Shown here piece by piece: positions 1 to 12,055 of a stretch of DNA of 64,000 nt. This DNA is from Diadophis punctatus similis (taxonomy: Eukaryota; Chordata; Lepidosauria; Squamata; Dipsadidae): contig JALIGW010000141.1 of assembly GCA_023053685.1 (NCBI GenBank), positions 33,501-97,500 on the forward strand, in the 5' to 3' direction. The position numbers and the translations under genes are program-made. Position 1 is the stretch's first letter. Each line of letters starts with the position of its first letter. A model generated the notes under the pieces. The model saw nothing but the letters and a program-made list of their open reading frames with translations. It ran no database searches and had not been told where the DNA came from.

Positions 1-595
1 TGGTTTCGGGGGCTAATTGGCGCTCCCATATAACACCCCTCCTGCGTGAGCTGCACTGGCTTCCGGTGGTCTACCGGGTGCGCTTCAAGGTGCTTGTTAC
101 TACCTTTAAAGCGCTCCATGGCATTGGACCTAGGTATCTCCGAGACCGCATGCTGCCACAAACTGCCTCCCATCGACCAGTGCGCTCCCACAGAGAGGGC
201 CTCCTCGGGGTGCCATCAGCCAAGCAGTGTAGGCTGGTGACGCCCAGGAGGAGGGCCTTCTCTGTGGGAGCACCCACCCTCTGGAATCAGCTCCCTCCAG
301 ACTTAAGAACAATTCACGACCTGTCCACCTTCCGCCGTGCCCTCAAGACACATTATTTTTATCAAGCCGGGCTGGCGTGAAAAAGTTTTTGGGTTTTTTA
401 AAAATTTTAAGATTTTACTAAATTTTAATTATATTAAATTAGGGCCATATTGAATATTTTATTTTAAATGTATTTTAATGTTTTTTACTTGGTTTAAATG
501 TATTTTAATGTTTTTTACTTGGCTGTTCACCGCCCTGAGTCCCCTGGAGAAGGGCGGTATATAAATTTAATAAATAAATAAATAAATAAATAAAT
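1..595 (+). mobile_element. CR1/L2-group LINE, 3' end (cut by window edge)
   Basis: Open from position 3 to 380, coding the C-terminal end of a non-LTR retrotransposon ORF2 (LLRELHWLPVVYRVRFKVL, later FSVGAPTLWNQLPP). A 3' UTR with GGGCGGTATATAAAT and an AATA-repeat tail follows. Same as 34537-35130. Confidence 0.85.
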
Positions 596-996
596 CTCAT
601 TCCTATATGGTCCTCATTTCAAAAAGCAAAACACACTTGGACATACCAAGGAGGAATGGGAAGAGAAAAGGTCATATGACTCATAGGACTGACAATCAAC
701 GCAACCTACAGAGCACTCTTACTCTTTTTTCCATGATAATGATGTTGCAGTCAGACTTCGATGATACTGTGCAAATACGACAAAGGAAACAAAAGAAAGA
801 GAAGAGAAAGAAGAAGCAAATAGCAAGCTATGCATCTTCTGAATGCAAGTAACAATTCTAATGTCTAGTGCTACTTCTTCTTGACCTGGAAGAGGAGCTT
901 GTTCCTCCCTGCAGAGAAGAACAGCCTGGAGAAAGCATTAAGTTATCTCAATCCATTCATGTCAATGCATAAAGTTTCCTCAGACAAAGGCCCCGA
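596..996. other. Family-A 3' flank of A1
   Basis: Sequence shared by the 3' sides of A4, A6, A7, A10, A12 and B3; no gene. The near-identical copy is at 35131-35530. Confidence 0.7.
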
Positions 997-1034
997 GGTT
1001 TTTCACACTTCCTCCTTTGCTTTCTCTCACTGTG
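997..1034 (-). promoter_or_regulatory. RSS of A1, 22-bp spacer
   Basis: Read on the minus strand: consensus heptamer CACAGTG (1028-1034), 22-bp spacer (1006-1027), nonamer TGAAAAACC (997-1005; consensus ACAAAAACC). Class 23 signal within the usual one-base tolerance. Confidence 0.9.
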
Positions 1035-1479
1035 ATCCTCGTGCACAGTAATATGTGGCTGAGTCTGCAGCTGTCAGGGACCTCATGGTCAAATAATATT
1101 CATTGCGGGAAGAATCAGCTGTCAAGGTTGTTTGGCTTTGGAGGGATGAGGCATAGTATGTCCTCCAGTTACTACCATCCCAGTCTATCTGGCCCACCCA
1201 TTCCAATCCTTTTCCTGGAGCCTGGCGGATCCACTCCCAGTATGCATTCTCGATGGAGATTCCTGTCACTTTGCATGTTAATTTGAAGGATCCTCCAGGG
1301 CTCACTGTTCCTGGCCCAGATTCCACAAGTTGGACGGTGGAGTGGACATCTAAATGAATGACAAAGGAGGAATTTGATCACAACCCTGCTTTTGTTTTAT
1401 CTCATTGTTCAGGTCTACCTGGAAGATACTCACACACAGGAGCGGCTACTAAGCAAAGAAGAAGGATGGCAAGATCCAT
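1035..1479 (-). CDS. IGHV: IGHV segment A1 (clan II/IGHV4-like), open
   Basis: Germline heavy-chain V segment. Leader exon 1434-1479 (ATG at 1477-1479) encodes [15 protein letters not shown], close to human IGHV4 leaders. An 84-nt intron with GTGAGT donor and CATTTAG acceptor follows, then the V exon 1035-1349 starting [13 protein letters not shown]. The mature part has Cys22, Trp36, [12 protein letters not shown] and ends YYCARG with Cys98, so both disulphide cysteines and the core Trp are present. CDR2 reads [15 protein letters not shown]3 has Gln in place of the usual Arg (SLQSQTT). Heptamer and nonamer follow directly and the octamer promoter is intact, so the gene looks rearrangeable. 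At the equivalent place in the 35-kb duplicate sits a family-B pseudogene (B3) instead. Function is inferred from sequence only. Confidence 0.93.
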
Positions 1480-1555
1480 TGGGGAGCAAGGAAAGCTCAT
1501 TTCCTTTAGAGCAATGACAGCTTTGGCTCTGTGATGGCCTTTTTTGTGTTTGTGA

Positions 1556-1594
1556 TTATTTAAAGGAGGAAAAGCTCAGTGGCTTCATTTGCAT
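1556..1594 (-). promoter_or_regulatory. A1 promoter: octamer and TATA-like box
   Basis: Minus strand: perfect octamer ATGCAAAT (1587-1594), then TTTAAATAA (1556-1564), about 80 bp before the ATG. This is the standard IGHV promoter arrangement bound by Oct-1/Oct-2. Confidence 0.88.
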
Positions 1595-1708
1595 ATGAGT
1601 TTCACGTGGAACTTAAAACCAGTTTATATAAGAAAGTTAGGATAAGTCAGTCATTCAGTCCTATCCCAGAACTTTACTTTGACTCTGGCATTCACAGGTT
1701 GAAATAAT

Positions 1709-1889
1709 ACCTGTGACTAACTAACAAGGACAGGAGGTTCAGCCAGAGTGCCATTATTGTTGAAAAGATTGGAGGATTCTTATTGAAGGGAAAACATTCA
1801 GACAAGCACTCAATGTTCAGTTTTTGAGTGCAGAAGGAGAGGAGGAAGGTATGGTTCCTATGAAGAGGAAGGTGTTACTGAATTTACGT
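1709..1889 (-). pseudogene. Family-B leader exon and octamer relic, V exon missing
   Basis: 1709-1754 encodes [15 protein letters not shown], the family-B leader exon with a changed 3' end but a surviving GTATTA donor; a decayed octamer (ACGTAAAT) is at 1882-1889. Immediately 3' is family-A upstream sequence of A1, so the V exon and RSS are gone. Confidence 0.75.
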
Positions 1890-2615
1890 AGCCCCCAGGA
1901 TAAAAGAGACACACTCTGCTTTGACCTCCTAGAGGGCCTTCATCCTCCATCGTAGACGTGACTGAAAGTGTCGCAATATGTGTTGAAGTATATTTATTTT
2001 AGAAACATTGAAGCCACAGGTTGATTTTCTCAGAAGGAAAATCATATGTTGAAAATTCAATCTGCCTCAGCACTGGAGCATTTTGGGAACTTTATTGCTG
2101 GTAGATAACATACTGTATTGTTCTCTGAATGATGGAGATGTAACTCACATTTATTGGAAATATTTCCCACATTTGCAAGTAAAGAAACAGAGTCAGAATT
2201 GAAATCCGTATTTAATCAGAGTCCCATAAGTGTTCACCTATCAATGATAGTTTCTTACCTTGTAACAATTTTTAGATGCTTCTCAATATATGGTTATTGT
2301 TGTAGTTTGGAATCTGAAGCATCTATTCATTTTTCCTTCTCTCTCTCATGCTTCAAATTTACTAAAATTTACTAAAAATATGACTTATACTTTTGCGTAT
2401 GCTCTCCTTCCCCAATCTTTGGGACAATCGGCTACTTTTCCTGACCTGATCAATAGTGTAGAGCCATTTCCAATGGACGGATGAATTCTTTAGTTCACTC
2501 TGTGCCCAGCCAAAGGTTCAGATAGGTTGAATTCAGCACATGAAATTGCCCTTGGAAGTTATTGCATGGTTTGCAAAATTGGCATCATATGTACCCACTG
2601 GGAAGCACACCAGGA
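1890..2615. other. Family-B 5' flank
   Basis: Sequence normally found upstream of B segments (also at 16753-17490, 29740-30164, 36192-36954, 41969-42672, 51868-52629). A/T-rich; no gene, promoter or RNA gene seen. Confidence 0.65.
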
Positions 2616-3346
2616 TTATCTGGGGTTAGACATCGAGGAAAAAGTTAAGCCATTCAAAACAGAGCAGTCAATACCCAGTTCCACAGCCCGTCCATCAGAA
2701 TATGATGGTTGATAACTATTTTGTGTTTGCTGTTGTTTCCACTGCTTGCACAACATTTTCCCTTTCCTTCCAATTCCCTTTTGATTCCCTTCCTCAGCAA
2801 TAGCAATCTCTGTGCGATGATTCTCCAATACACTTCTAGATTTGTTCCATGCAATATATTTTTTCATGTTTCTATCATCCCCATCCGTAGTTACGAAGAA
2901 ATCAAGAGGGCAGGCAGTGAACGAAGAGAGAGAAACTGTTTCAAACATCTCAAGCATGGTCTGCAAATGAAAAAGGAAGAAAGGGAATTTTATTTTGGAG
3001 CTATAAAAAGAATTATGAGAAAACCTCTTGGGGAAGGAGGGTCTCCAGGGACCTCTTGAGTGACAGTTGGGAAGCAGCAGAGGAAACCACCAGGCTAACA
3101 GATGAAACCACACTTTTATTTGTGTAAAGTGGAGAATTTCATTTTGTTAGACACTGCTGCCCTCTTGTTCAAAGCAAGTAGAAGGGGCCCATCAGACTCA
3201 GGTTCTGAAGAGACCTTCATTATATATGTAAGACTATCAAGCTTGGGACAAAAATTCTGATCTCCAGGAGTTTTCCAGGCTGAAAGAAATGAGCTCAATA
3301 GCCCCACCTCAAGAAACAAATAAAAGTAAAACAATACGATATATTT
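2616..3346. repeat. Inter-V shared block
   Basis: ~0.7-kb block present in every inter-V interval: a pyrimidine tract (TTCCCTTTCCTTCCAATTCC), then a stretch ending in CAAGAAACAAATAAAAG. Short open frames recur on both strands but differ between copies. Not coding as far as I can see. Confidence 0.7.
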
Positions 3347-4051
3347 TGTTGAGGTTATGTATTTATGAAAAGAATACACGCAACGGAATGTGGCGTTGCT
3401 GTTCGATACTATAGAGCCAATAAACAGAAGTTTTCAAAGTGTTAAATATAATTTACTTAAATATATTAGCAAAACGTCAAAACAAACAGTCCACGAAGAC
3501 TCTTTCTTTAACTTATCTTCTTTTGCAATATACAGACACAAAGTCTAACTCTTAGCACTTAGCTATTAATCAACTCTTAGCACTTAGCTATTAATCTTTT
3601 GTAGATAAAGTCTTCAGCAAACAATGCAGTAGAAACCTTGAACTTCTTCTTTTGGTAGTGTCCAGACACAAAGTCAAACACAGAGTCTTCAGTCTTCAGT
3701 CTTCAGTAACCAGATGCAGGAGTATGAGTGAGTAGAAGCAATCAATCAAATACTAAGCACACAGCTCACAGCTACTGACGTCCACACAGTACACGGCAAA
3801 CAGCCCACTGACGCCAACACAGCACACGGAACACAGCCCACTGACGCCCACATAGCACACGGCACACAGCACACTGATGCCCAAATTACTCAAGCTAACC
3901 TGTTCTCTTTTATAATGATCAGCAAGCCTACAATGCTTACAATTTAAAGCAATACCACTTTTTTATATAAACATAGATTAGTGGTTTATTTATACATTAG
4001 TAACCCAATCAGTTTTAAACATAGTACTGACATAAATACATAACCCCAACA
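3347..4051. mobile_element. TG...CA element with internal minisatellite, copy 1
   Basis: Begins TGTTGAGGTTATGTATTTAT and ends with the near-complement; flanked by TATTT on both sides. Contains TATAAAAGAGAACAGG on the minus strand and a minisatellite (GCCCACTGACGCCCACACAG type, ~3775-3885). Could be a solo LTR or a TIR DNA element. No coding region. Confidence 0.7.
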
Positions 4052-4652
4052 TATTTATTCACTTGGAATCAGTCTCCAGAAAGTGTAGTTATGAAAATAT
4101 TTAATATATCCATTTAATTGGTGTAAGCACCCTTTTCCTTAGAACTAGCAGAGATGCATACTCTTAGATGTAATGTGTAGTTCAGCCCTGATGAAACTGC
4201 TATCAGTAAAGTAGAACTCTGTAAAGTGACTCATCAGATTCTTTGTGTTCCTACCATCTCACTTCCACACTGAGCTTGTTTGAAAACCAGTACACACCTG
4301 GGTGTACTGAGGATGAATGGCAAAGATTTACATGACTCTTAGGAGGTGTTCATCAACCCAACTCCCAGGGCAATATATCTCTAAATCCTTGTCCATGATA
4401 ATGTTGTTGCAGCCAGTTCTTGAGAAAACTGTGGCAATAGGGAAAGAGAAACAAAAGAAAGAGAAAAGAAAGACGATGCTTGCTATTTGCTGTTTGGAAT
4501 ACGAGCAGCTATTTTGAAGTCTAGTACTACTCCTTGTTGAGCTGGAATAGTAGTTTGTTCCACTCTGCAGAGAACAGTGACCTGAAAGAAGGAATAAATT
4601 ACCTCAAACCATTCATCTGAATGCATACAATTTCTTCAGGCAAAAGCCCAGA
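4052..4652. other. 3' flank of A2
   Basis: Flank sequence common to A2, A3, A5, A8, A9 and A11; no gene seen. Confidence 0.65.
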
Positions 4653-4690
4653 AGTTTTTCACACTTCCTCCTTTGCTTTCTCTCACTGTG
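4653..4690 (-). promoter_or_regulatory. RSS of A2, 22-bp spacer
   Basis: Minus strand: CACAGTG (4684-4690), 22-bp spacer, nonamer TGAAAAACT (4653-4661). Confidence 0.88.
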
Positions 4691-5162
<472 letters not shown>

Positions 5163-5168
5163 TTAGAC

Positions 5169-5768
5169 CAGTGGTTCCCAACCTGGGGGTCGGGACCCCT
5201 TTGGGGGTCGAACAACCATTTCCCAGGGGTCGCCTTGGCATCCTCAACTCCCCCCCCCCACTGCCACAAGCCTGGCCATATCGCCCGAGCCCTCCGATTG
5301 GTCGGGAGAGGTGCCATTCGGTGAGAGGCGTTTGTGACGCCTGGTGGCCGAGCTTTGACGGCATCAGCTAAGGGGCCAGCTTTGCTTTGAATTCTGGGAG
5401 TTGAAGTCCAGGCACCTTAAAAGTTGCTGAGATTGAGAAATATTGCTGTACACTTGTTGGTTATCAAGTCTAAATACAGAAGTAGACTTGTTGTGGAAGA
5501 TTCCTTGTGCTCTTGCAAAGACTGGTCCGAGAATTTCTGATCTGGCATAATTACATATTGGTTTTGTGATTAATTGCTATGGTTTAATTATGTTCAATTT
5601 GTAACAATGAAAATACATCCTGCATATTAGATATTTACATTACGATTCATAACAGTAGCAAAATTACAGTTATGAAGTAGCAACAAAAATAATTTTATGG
5701 TTGGGGGTCACCACAACATAAGGAACTATATTAAGGGGTCGCGGCATTAGAAAGGTTGGGAACCACTG
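5169..5768. mobile_element. SPIN-like hAT DNA transposon (non-autonomous)
   Basis: Terminal inverted repeats CAGTGGTTCCCAACCT / AGGTTGGGAACCACTG and a perfect 8-bp target duplication CTTTAGAC (5161-5168, 5769-5776), as for hAT elements. The right half resembles the SPIN family known from several tetrapods (ggggtcaccacaacata, tacattacgattcataac). No transposase. The interior left part (5230-5400) is GC-rich and unfamiliar. Empty site in A3 near 10578. Confidence 0.85.
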
Positions 5769-5820
5769 CTTTAGACCAATGAGAGCTTTGGGTCTGTGAT
5801 TCTCCTTTGTGTGTTTGTGA

Positions 5821-5859
5821 TTATTTAAAGGAGAAGCAGCTCACTAACTTCATTTGCAT
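5821..5859 (-). promoter_or_regulatory. A2 promoter, displaced by insertion
   Basis: Perfect octamer ATGCAAAT (5852-5859) and TTTAAATAA (5821-5829) on the minus strand. They lie about 0.7 kb from the A2 ATG because of the 600-bp element at 5169-5768. The internal spacing (39 bp in all) is normal. Confidence 0.8.
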
Positions 5860-6780
5860 CTGGTTTTCATGGGAAAGTTAAAACCACTTTATAAGAAAGC
5901 TAGGTTGAATCTATCAAAGAGACCTTGCACTGAAGATGTACTTTGAGTATGGTTTCACACCTACATTGTATGTCTTTTGATAACTATTTTGTGTTTATTA
6001 TTGTTTCCACTGCTTGCAAAACAATTTCCCATTCCTATCAATTCCCTTCCAATTCCTTTCCAAATCCCTTCCTGTTTTCCTTCTGATTCCCTTCTGGTTC
6101 CCTTCCCTTTTCCCTTCCTTTCCCTTCATCAGCATTCGCAGTTTCTGTGTGAGCTCTCACCAATATATTGCTATTGTTTCCCCCTCCCTCCCAATGTTTT
6201 TGTCATCCAATATCTGTAGTTATAAATAAATAAAGAGGGCAGGCAATGAATGAAGAGAGAGGAACTGTTTCAAACATCTCAAGCTTGGCCTGCAAATGAC
6301 AAAGGAAGAAAGGGAAACATTTTTATTTCAGAGCTATAAAAAGAATTATGAGAAAGCCTCTTGGGGAAGGAGGGTCTCCAGGGACCTCTTGAATGATCAT
6401 TCGGAAGCAGCAGAGGAAACCACCAGGCTAACAGATGAAACCACACTTTCATTTGTATTAAGTGAAGAATAAGTGTCAGTTTGTTTGACACTCCTGCCCT
6501 CTTGTGCTAAAGCAGGTAGAAGGGAGCCATCAGGCTCAGGATCTGAAGAGACCTTCATTATATAGGTATGAAAATGTGGATTGGGAGAATGTTTCTGACC
6601 TCGAGGAGTTCTCCAGAGTTTGCAGAATGAATAGAATGAGCTCCAAAGCCCACCTCAAGGTATAGAGTAAATAAAAAGAAAATAATACTGTAAATACCAA
6701 TAAGTGGTACTAATCTTCATAAATATTTATTCTGTGAACATTTAATATATCCATTCAATGATAAAAATATACATACCATA
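5860..6780. repeat. A2 5' flank and inter-V shared block
   Basis: Shared block with the pyrimidine tract (6020-6130) in a diverged form; no B segment is present between A2 and this block. Confidence 0.65.
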
Positions 6781-6818
6781 TTTGTGTATGTATGCATATA
6801 TGTGTGTGTATATATACG

Positions 6819-6825
<7 letters not shown>

Positions 6826-6871
<46 letters not shown>
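6826..6871. repeat. (CA)n microsatellite
   Basis: About 23 CA units. Confidence 0.9.
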
Positions 6872-6875
<4 letters not shown>

Positions 6876-7259
6876 TTTGTCGGCTATAGAAAACTGCCTG
6901 GATGGCCCCAGGAGGGGCTGAAAGGCAAAAGGAAGCTGTGATGTTTCCTTCCATACACCAGGATGACTCGACAGGAAAAAAAAACATTTATAACCCTTTC
7001 CTGGTGAAGAGCTGATAGGGAAGAGAACCTAGTGGCCTAGAGATTAAAACTGCTGCCTTACAAGCACTCTGCCAAGGTTCAAATCCCACTAAGGGTATGG
7101 CTATCTGATGAGAGTAAAATAGCTCGAAATAGATCTATAATAGTCTCCCTTGATTTTCATTTATCAGCAAAAAATGTTACACACATACACAACCACACAC
7201 ACACACTTGTTCTTCTTTAAGAACCAGAAAATACTCATATTCTCAGATGTAATGTGTAG
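6872..7259. other. Intergenic, no recognised feature
   Basis: 6900-7000 holds a unique stretch, then a short tRNA-like phrase (GGTTCAAATCCCACT at ~7077) that may be part of an old SINE; no complete tRNA gene. Confidence 0.4.
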
Positions 7260-7745
7260 TTCAGCCATTATCAAATTGCTATTTATGATATAGAATTCTG
7301 TACATTGACTGACCGCATTCTTCCATTCCTGCCATCTCATTCATATATGGTCCCCATTTCAAAAAGCAAAACACACCTGGACATACCAAGGAGGAATGGG
7401 AAGAAAAAAGGTCATATGACTCATAGGTCTGACAATCAACCCAACCTACAGAGCACTGCATCTCTTACTCTTTTTTCCATGACAATGATGTTGCAGTCAG
7501 ACCTCGAAGATACTGTGCAAATACGACAAAGGAAACAAAATAAAAAGAAGAGAAAGAAGAAGCAAATAGCAAGCTATGCATCTTCTGAATACAAGTAACT
7601 ACTCTGAAGTCTAGTTGTATTTCTTTTTGACTTGGAAGAGGAGCTTGTTCCTCCCTGCAGAGAAGAACAGCCTGGAGAAAGAATTAAGTTATCTCAATCC
7701 ATTCATGTGAATGCAATAAAGTTTCCTCAGACAAAGGCCCAGAGG
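7260..7745. other. Orphan family-A 3' flank
   Basis: The flank that normally precedes an A-segment RSS stops inside the nonamer position (CCCAGAGGTT at ~7740-7748) and jumps to family-B 5' flank. Both V exons of this module are missing. Confidence 0.75.
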
Positions 7746-8833
7746 TTATTGTTGTGGTTTGGAATCTGAAGCATCTATTTTTCCTTCTCTCTCTCATGAT
7801 TCAAATTTACTATTTTTATACTAATATAGAAGCAAAAATTTACTTAAACTTTGAATTATGCTTTTGTATATGCTCTCCCTTCCCCAATCTTTGGGACAAT
7901 CGGCTACTTTTCCTGACCTGATCAATAGTGTAGAGCTATTTCCAATGGATGGATGAATTCTTTAGTTTACTCTGTGCCCAACCAAAGGTTCGGATAGGTT
8001 GAATTCAGCACATGAAATTGCCCTTGGAAGTTAATCGGAAGTTATTGCATCGTTTGCAAAATTGGCATCATATGTACCCACTGGCAAGCACACCAGGATT
8101 ATCTGGGGTTAGACATCGAGGAAAAAGTTAAGCCATTCAAAACAGACCAGCCAATACCCAGTTCCACAGCCTGTCCATCAGAATATGATGGTTGATAACT
8201 ATTTTGTGTTTGTTGTTGTTTCCACTGCTTGCACAACATTTTCCCTTTCCTTCCAATTCCCTTTTGATTCCCTTCCTCAGCAATCGCAATCTCTGTGCGA
8301 TGGTTCTCCAATACACTTCTAGGTTTGTTCCATGCAATATATTTTTTTTTCATGTTTCTATCATCCCCATCTGTATTTACGAAGAAATCAAGAGGGCAGG
8401 CAGTGAACGAAGAGAGAGAAACTGTTTCAAACATCTCAAGCATGGTCTGCAAATGAAAAAGGAAGAAAGGGAATTTTATTTTGGAGCTATAAAAAAGAAT
8501 TATGAGAAAACCTCTTGGGGAAGGAGGGTCTCCAGAGACCTCTTGAGTGATCATTGGGAAGTAGCAGAGGAAACCACCAGGCTAACAGATGAAACCACAC
8601 TTTCATTTGTGCTAAGTGGAGAATTTCATTTTGTTAGACACTGCTGCCCTCTTGTGCAAAGCAAGTAGAAGGGGCCCATCAGGCTCAGGTTCTAAAGAGA
8701 CCTTCATTATGTATGTAAGACTATAAAGCTTGGGACAAAATTTCTGATCTCCAGGAGTTTTCCAGACTGAAAGAAATGAGCTCAATAGCCCCACCTCAAG
8801 AAACAAATAAAAGTAAAACAATACGATATATTT
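7746..8833. repeat. Family-B 5' flank and inter-V shared block
   Basis: Same content as 2290-3346; no gene. Confidence 0.65.
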
Positions 8834-9466
8834 TGTTGAGGTTATGTATTTATGAAATGAATACACGCAACGGAATGTGGCGTTGCTGTTCGACACTATA
8901 GAGCCAATCAACAGAAGTCTTCAAAGTGTTAAATATAATTTACTTAAATATATTAGCAAAACGTCAAAACAAACAGTCCACGAAGAATCTTTCTTTAACT
9001 TATCTTCTTTTGCAATATACAGACACAAAGTCTAACTCTTAGCACTTAGCTATTAATCAACTCTTAGCACTTAGCTATTCATCTTTTGTAGATAAAGTCT
9101 TCAGCAAACAATGCAGTAGAAACCTTGCACTTCTTCTTTTGGTAGCGTCCAGACACAAAGTCAAACACAGAGTCTTCAGTCTTCAGTAACCAGATGCAGG
9201 AGTATGAGTGAGTAGAAGCAATCAATCAATCACTAAGCACAGGGCACACAGCCCACTGACGTCCACACAGCACATGGCACACAGCACACTGATGCCCAAA
9301 TTACTCAAGCTAACCTGTTCTCTTTTATAATTATCATCAAGCCTACAATGCTTACAATTTAAAGCAATACCACTTTTTTATATAAACATAGATTAGTGGT
9401 TTATTTATACATTAGTAACTCAATCAGTTTTAAACATAGTACTGACATAAATACATAACCCCAACA
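8834..9466. mobile_element. TG...CA element, copy 2
   Basis: Same element, 633 bp, with the fewest minisatellite units (~9242-9292). Confidence 0.7.
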
Positions 9467-10067
9467 TATTTATTCACTTGGAATCAGTCTCCAGAAAGGT
9501 TAGTTATGAAAATATTTAATATATCCATTTAATTGGTGTAAGCACCCTTTTCCTTAGAGCTAGCAGAGATGCATACTCTTAGATGTAATGTGTAGTTCAG
9601 CCCTGATGAAACCGCTATCAGTAATGTAGAACTCTCTAAAGTGACTCATCTAATTCTTTGTGTTCCTACTATCTCACTTCCACACTGAGCTTGTTTGAAA
9701 ACCAGTACACCCCTGGGAATACTGAGGATGAATGGCAAAGGTTTACATGACTCTTAGGAGGTGTTCATCAGCCCAACTCCCAGGGCAAAATATCTCAAAA
9801 TCCTTGCCCATGATAATGGTGTTGCAGCCAGTTCTTGAGAAAATTGTGGCAATAGGGAAAGAGAAACAAAAGAAAGAGAAAAGAAAGACGATGCTTGCTA
9901 TTTGCTGTTTGGAATACGAGCAGCTATTTTGAAGTCTAGTACTACTCCTTGTTGAGCTGGAATAGTAGTTTGTTCCACTCTGCAGAGAACAGTGACCTGA
10001 AAGAAGGAATAAATTACCTCAAACCATTCATCTGAATGCATACAATTTCTTCAGGCAAAAGCCCAGA
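9467..10067. other. 3' flank of A3
   Basis: Duplicate of the A2 flank; no gene. Confidence 0.65.
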
Positions 10068-10105
10068 AGTTTTTCACACTTCCTCCTTTGCTTTCTCTCA
10101 CTGTG
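10068..10105 (-). promoter_or_regulatory. RSS of A3, 22-bp spacer
   Basis: CACAGTG (10099-10105), 22-bp spacer, nonamer TGAAAAACT (10068-10076), minus strand. Confidence 0.88.
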
Positions 10106-10577
<472 letters not shown>

Positions 10578-10627
10578 TTAGACCAATGAGAACTTTGGGT
10601 CTGTGATTCTCCTTTGTGTGTTTGTGA

Positions 10628-10666
10628 TTATTTAAAGGAGAAGCAGCTCAGTGACCTCATTTGCAT
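10628..10666 (-). promoter_or_regulatory. A3 promoter: octamer and TATA-like box
   Basis: Octamer ATGCAAAT (10659-10666) and TTTAAATAA (10628-10636), about 80 bp before the ATG at 10550. Confidence 0.87.
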
Positions 10667-11640
10667 CTAGTTTTCATGGGAAAGTTAAAACCACTTTATA
10701 AGAAAGGTAGGTTAAGTTTATCAAACCATTCCAGTCCAGAATTTGGACTTTGACTAATGGTTTCCACATCTACATCACCAACTATTTGTCCTGATTTAGA
10801 TAAATTTACGATAGCATCAATAAATTATGGGCTAAGAAATATGGGTGGTAGAATGAGAGAGAGAGTCAGGAATGAATAGACTGAGTAAATATCAAACTGG
10901 ATTGAGTATAAATTGGAGGTGTGGAGCTCCTTATATGGGTAACTCCTGAAAAAAATTGTTGTTATTGTTATTGTTGTTGATGATGATGATGACGACATCC
11001 CTTCAGTTGCATCTGACTCTTGATGATTCTGTGAGCCAGGTCTCTCCACATCTTCTGATTTTGCACTTCTTTGAGGTTTTTCTATGTTCTGGCTGTTGTC
11101 AACTTGAATGGCGTCCAGCCACCATGTTTTTTGACAGCCTGGTTTCCTTTTCCCACTAACTCTTCCAAATATAATTACCTTCTCTAGTGAATTCCCCCAC
11201 TTCAACCAACAAATGTAGCGTGACACAAATATCACTTTGTAAGTCTGGAAGAGAAAGAAATGCTAGTTTCTTTTCTTTTCTTTTTTTCATACCCCTCCCA
11301 TACACACACACACACACACACATACACACACACACACAAACTGTTTCTTTTTTTTACAGATTAGAAAAGATTCAGGTTCTTGATTTTCATTTATATTCAT
11401 TGATTGGTATATCACGTGAACATTCCATTGCGGTTCTATACAGATTCTTGTAAGTTCACACTAAAAAAGCAAAATAGAAATAAAGGAAATATAAAACATA
11501 GGAGTCTATTGTCAAAATTACATTTCCGGGTGCTTTCTATTTTCCACCCTCAAACACCCTCCACCAATCTTCCCTTTTCTGAAGCTTCCAGATGGTAGTC
11601 CAGGTTGGAACGAAGGGTGCTCCTTGTAGGAGACCATTCC
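10667..11640. other. 5' flank of A3 with lost B segment
   Basis: 10830-10940 matches the sequence normally found 3' of B segments, but no B segment follows. GATGAT repeat at ~10978-10995 and a (CA)n tract at 11302-11338. Copy at 46536-47536. Confidence 0.65.
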
Positions 11641-11840
11641 AGTGGGCCATTCTGGTGAAGATTCCCATGAGGCTTTCAAGAAGGAACAGCTTGCCATCCG
11701 AAGTTGTGGGAGCTTCTTCACTGGAAGCTTTCAAGAAGAAACGGGACTGCCTTCTGTCAGAAACCGATGCAGGGTCCCCTGCTTGGGTGGGGGGTTGGAC
11801 TAGACGACCTACAAGGTCCCTTCCAACTCTGTTAATCTGA
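11641..11840 (+). mobile_element. CR1 3' end
   Basis: Ends GGTTGGACTAGACGACCTAC and TCCCTTCCAACTCTG, typical of CR1 3' ends. A shared copy lies at 47537-47734. Confidence 0.8.
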
Positions 11841-12055
11841 AGTAAAGGAATGCCTGCAGGCCTCAGGCCCCACGAAAATATAAGACAACCAGTTGCTTTT
11901 CTTGACATCATCAAGGGGGTCGAGCCAAGTCCAGTGGACAGACAAATTCTTTACGGTCACCAATTTTCTTAGGTTGAAAACATCACCTTAAATTGCCTTT
12001 GGACAATCATCAGAAGCCATTGCATACATAGCCAGTAAAATTGGTGTAATATGGG

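Noticed and set aside
1017..1286. Plus-strand frames opposite each V exon (e.g. [18 protein letters not shown])
   Set aside because: Shadows of the minus-strand V exons; the V frames have splice sites, RSS and promoter.
2616..3113. Recurrent 60-165-codon frames in every inter-V block
   Set aside because: They arise from a repeated non-coding block, change length and frame between copies, and resemble no protein I recognise.
7060..7120. A possible tRNA-derived sequence (box-B-like GGTTCAAATCC)
   Set aside because: No matching A box or cloverleaf could be made out; most likely an old SINE fragment.
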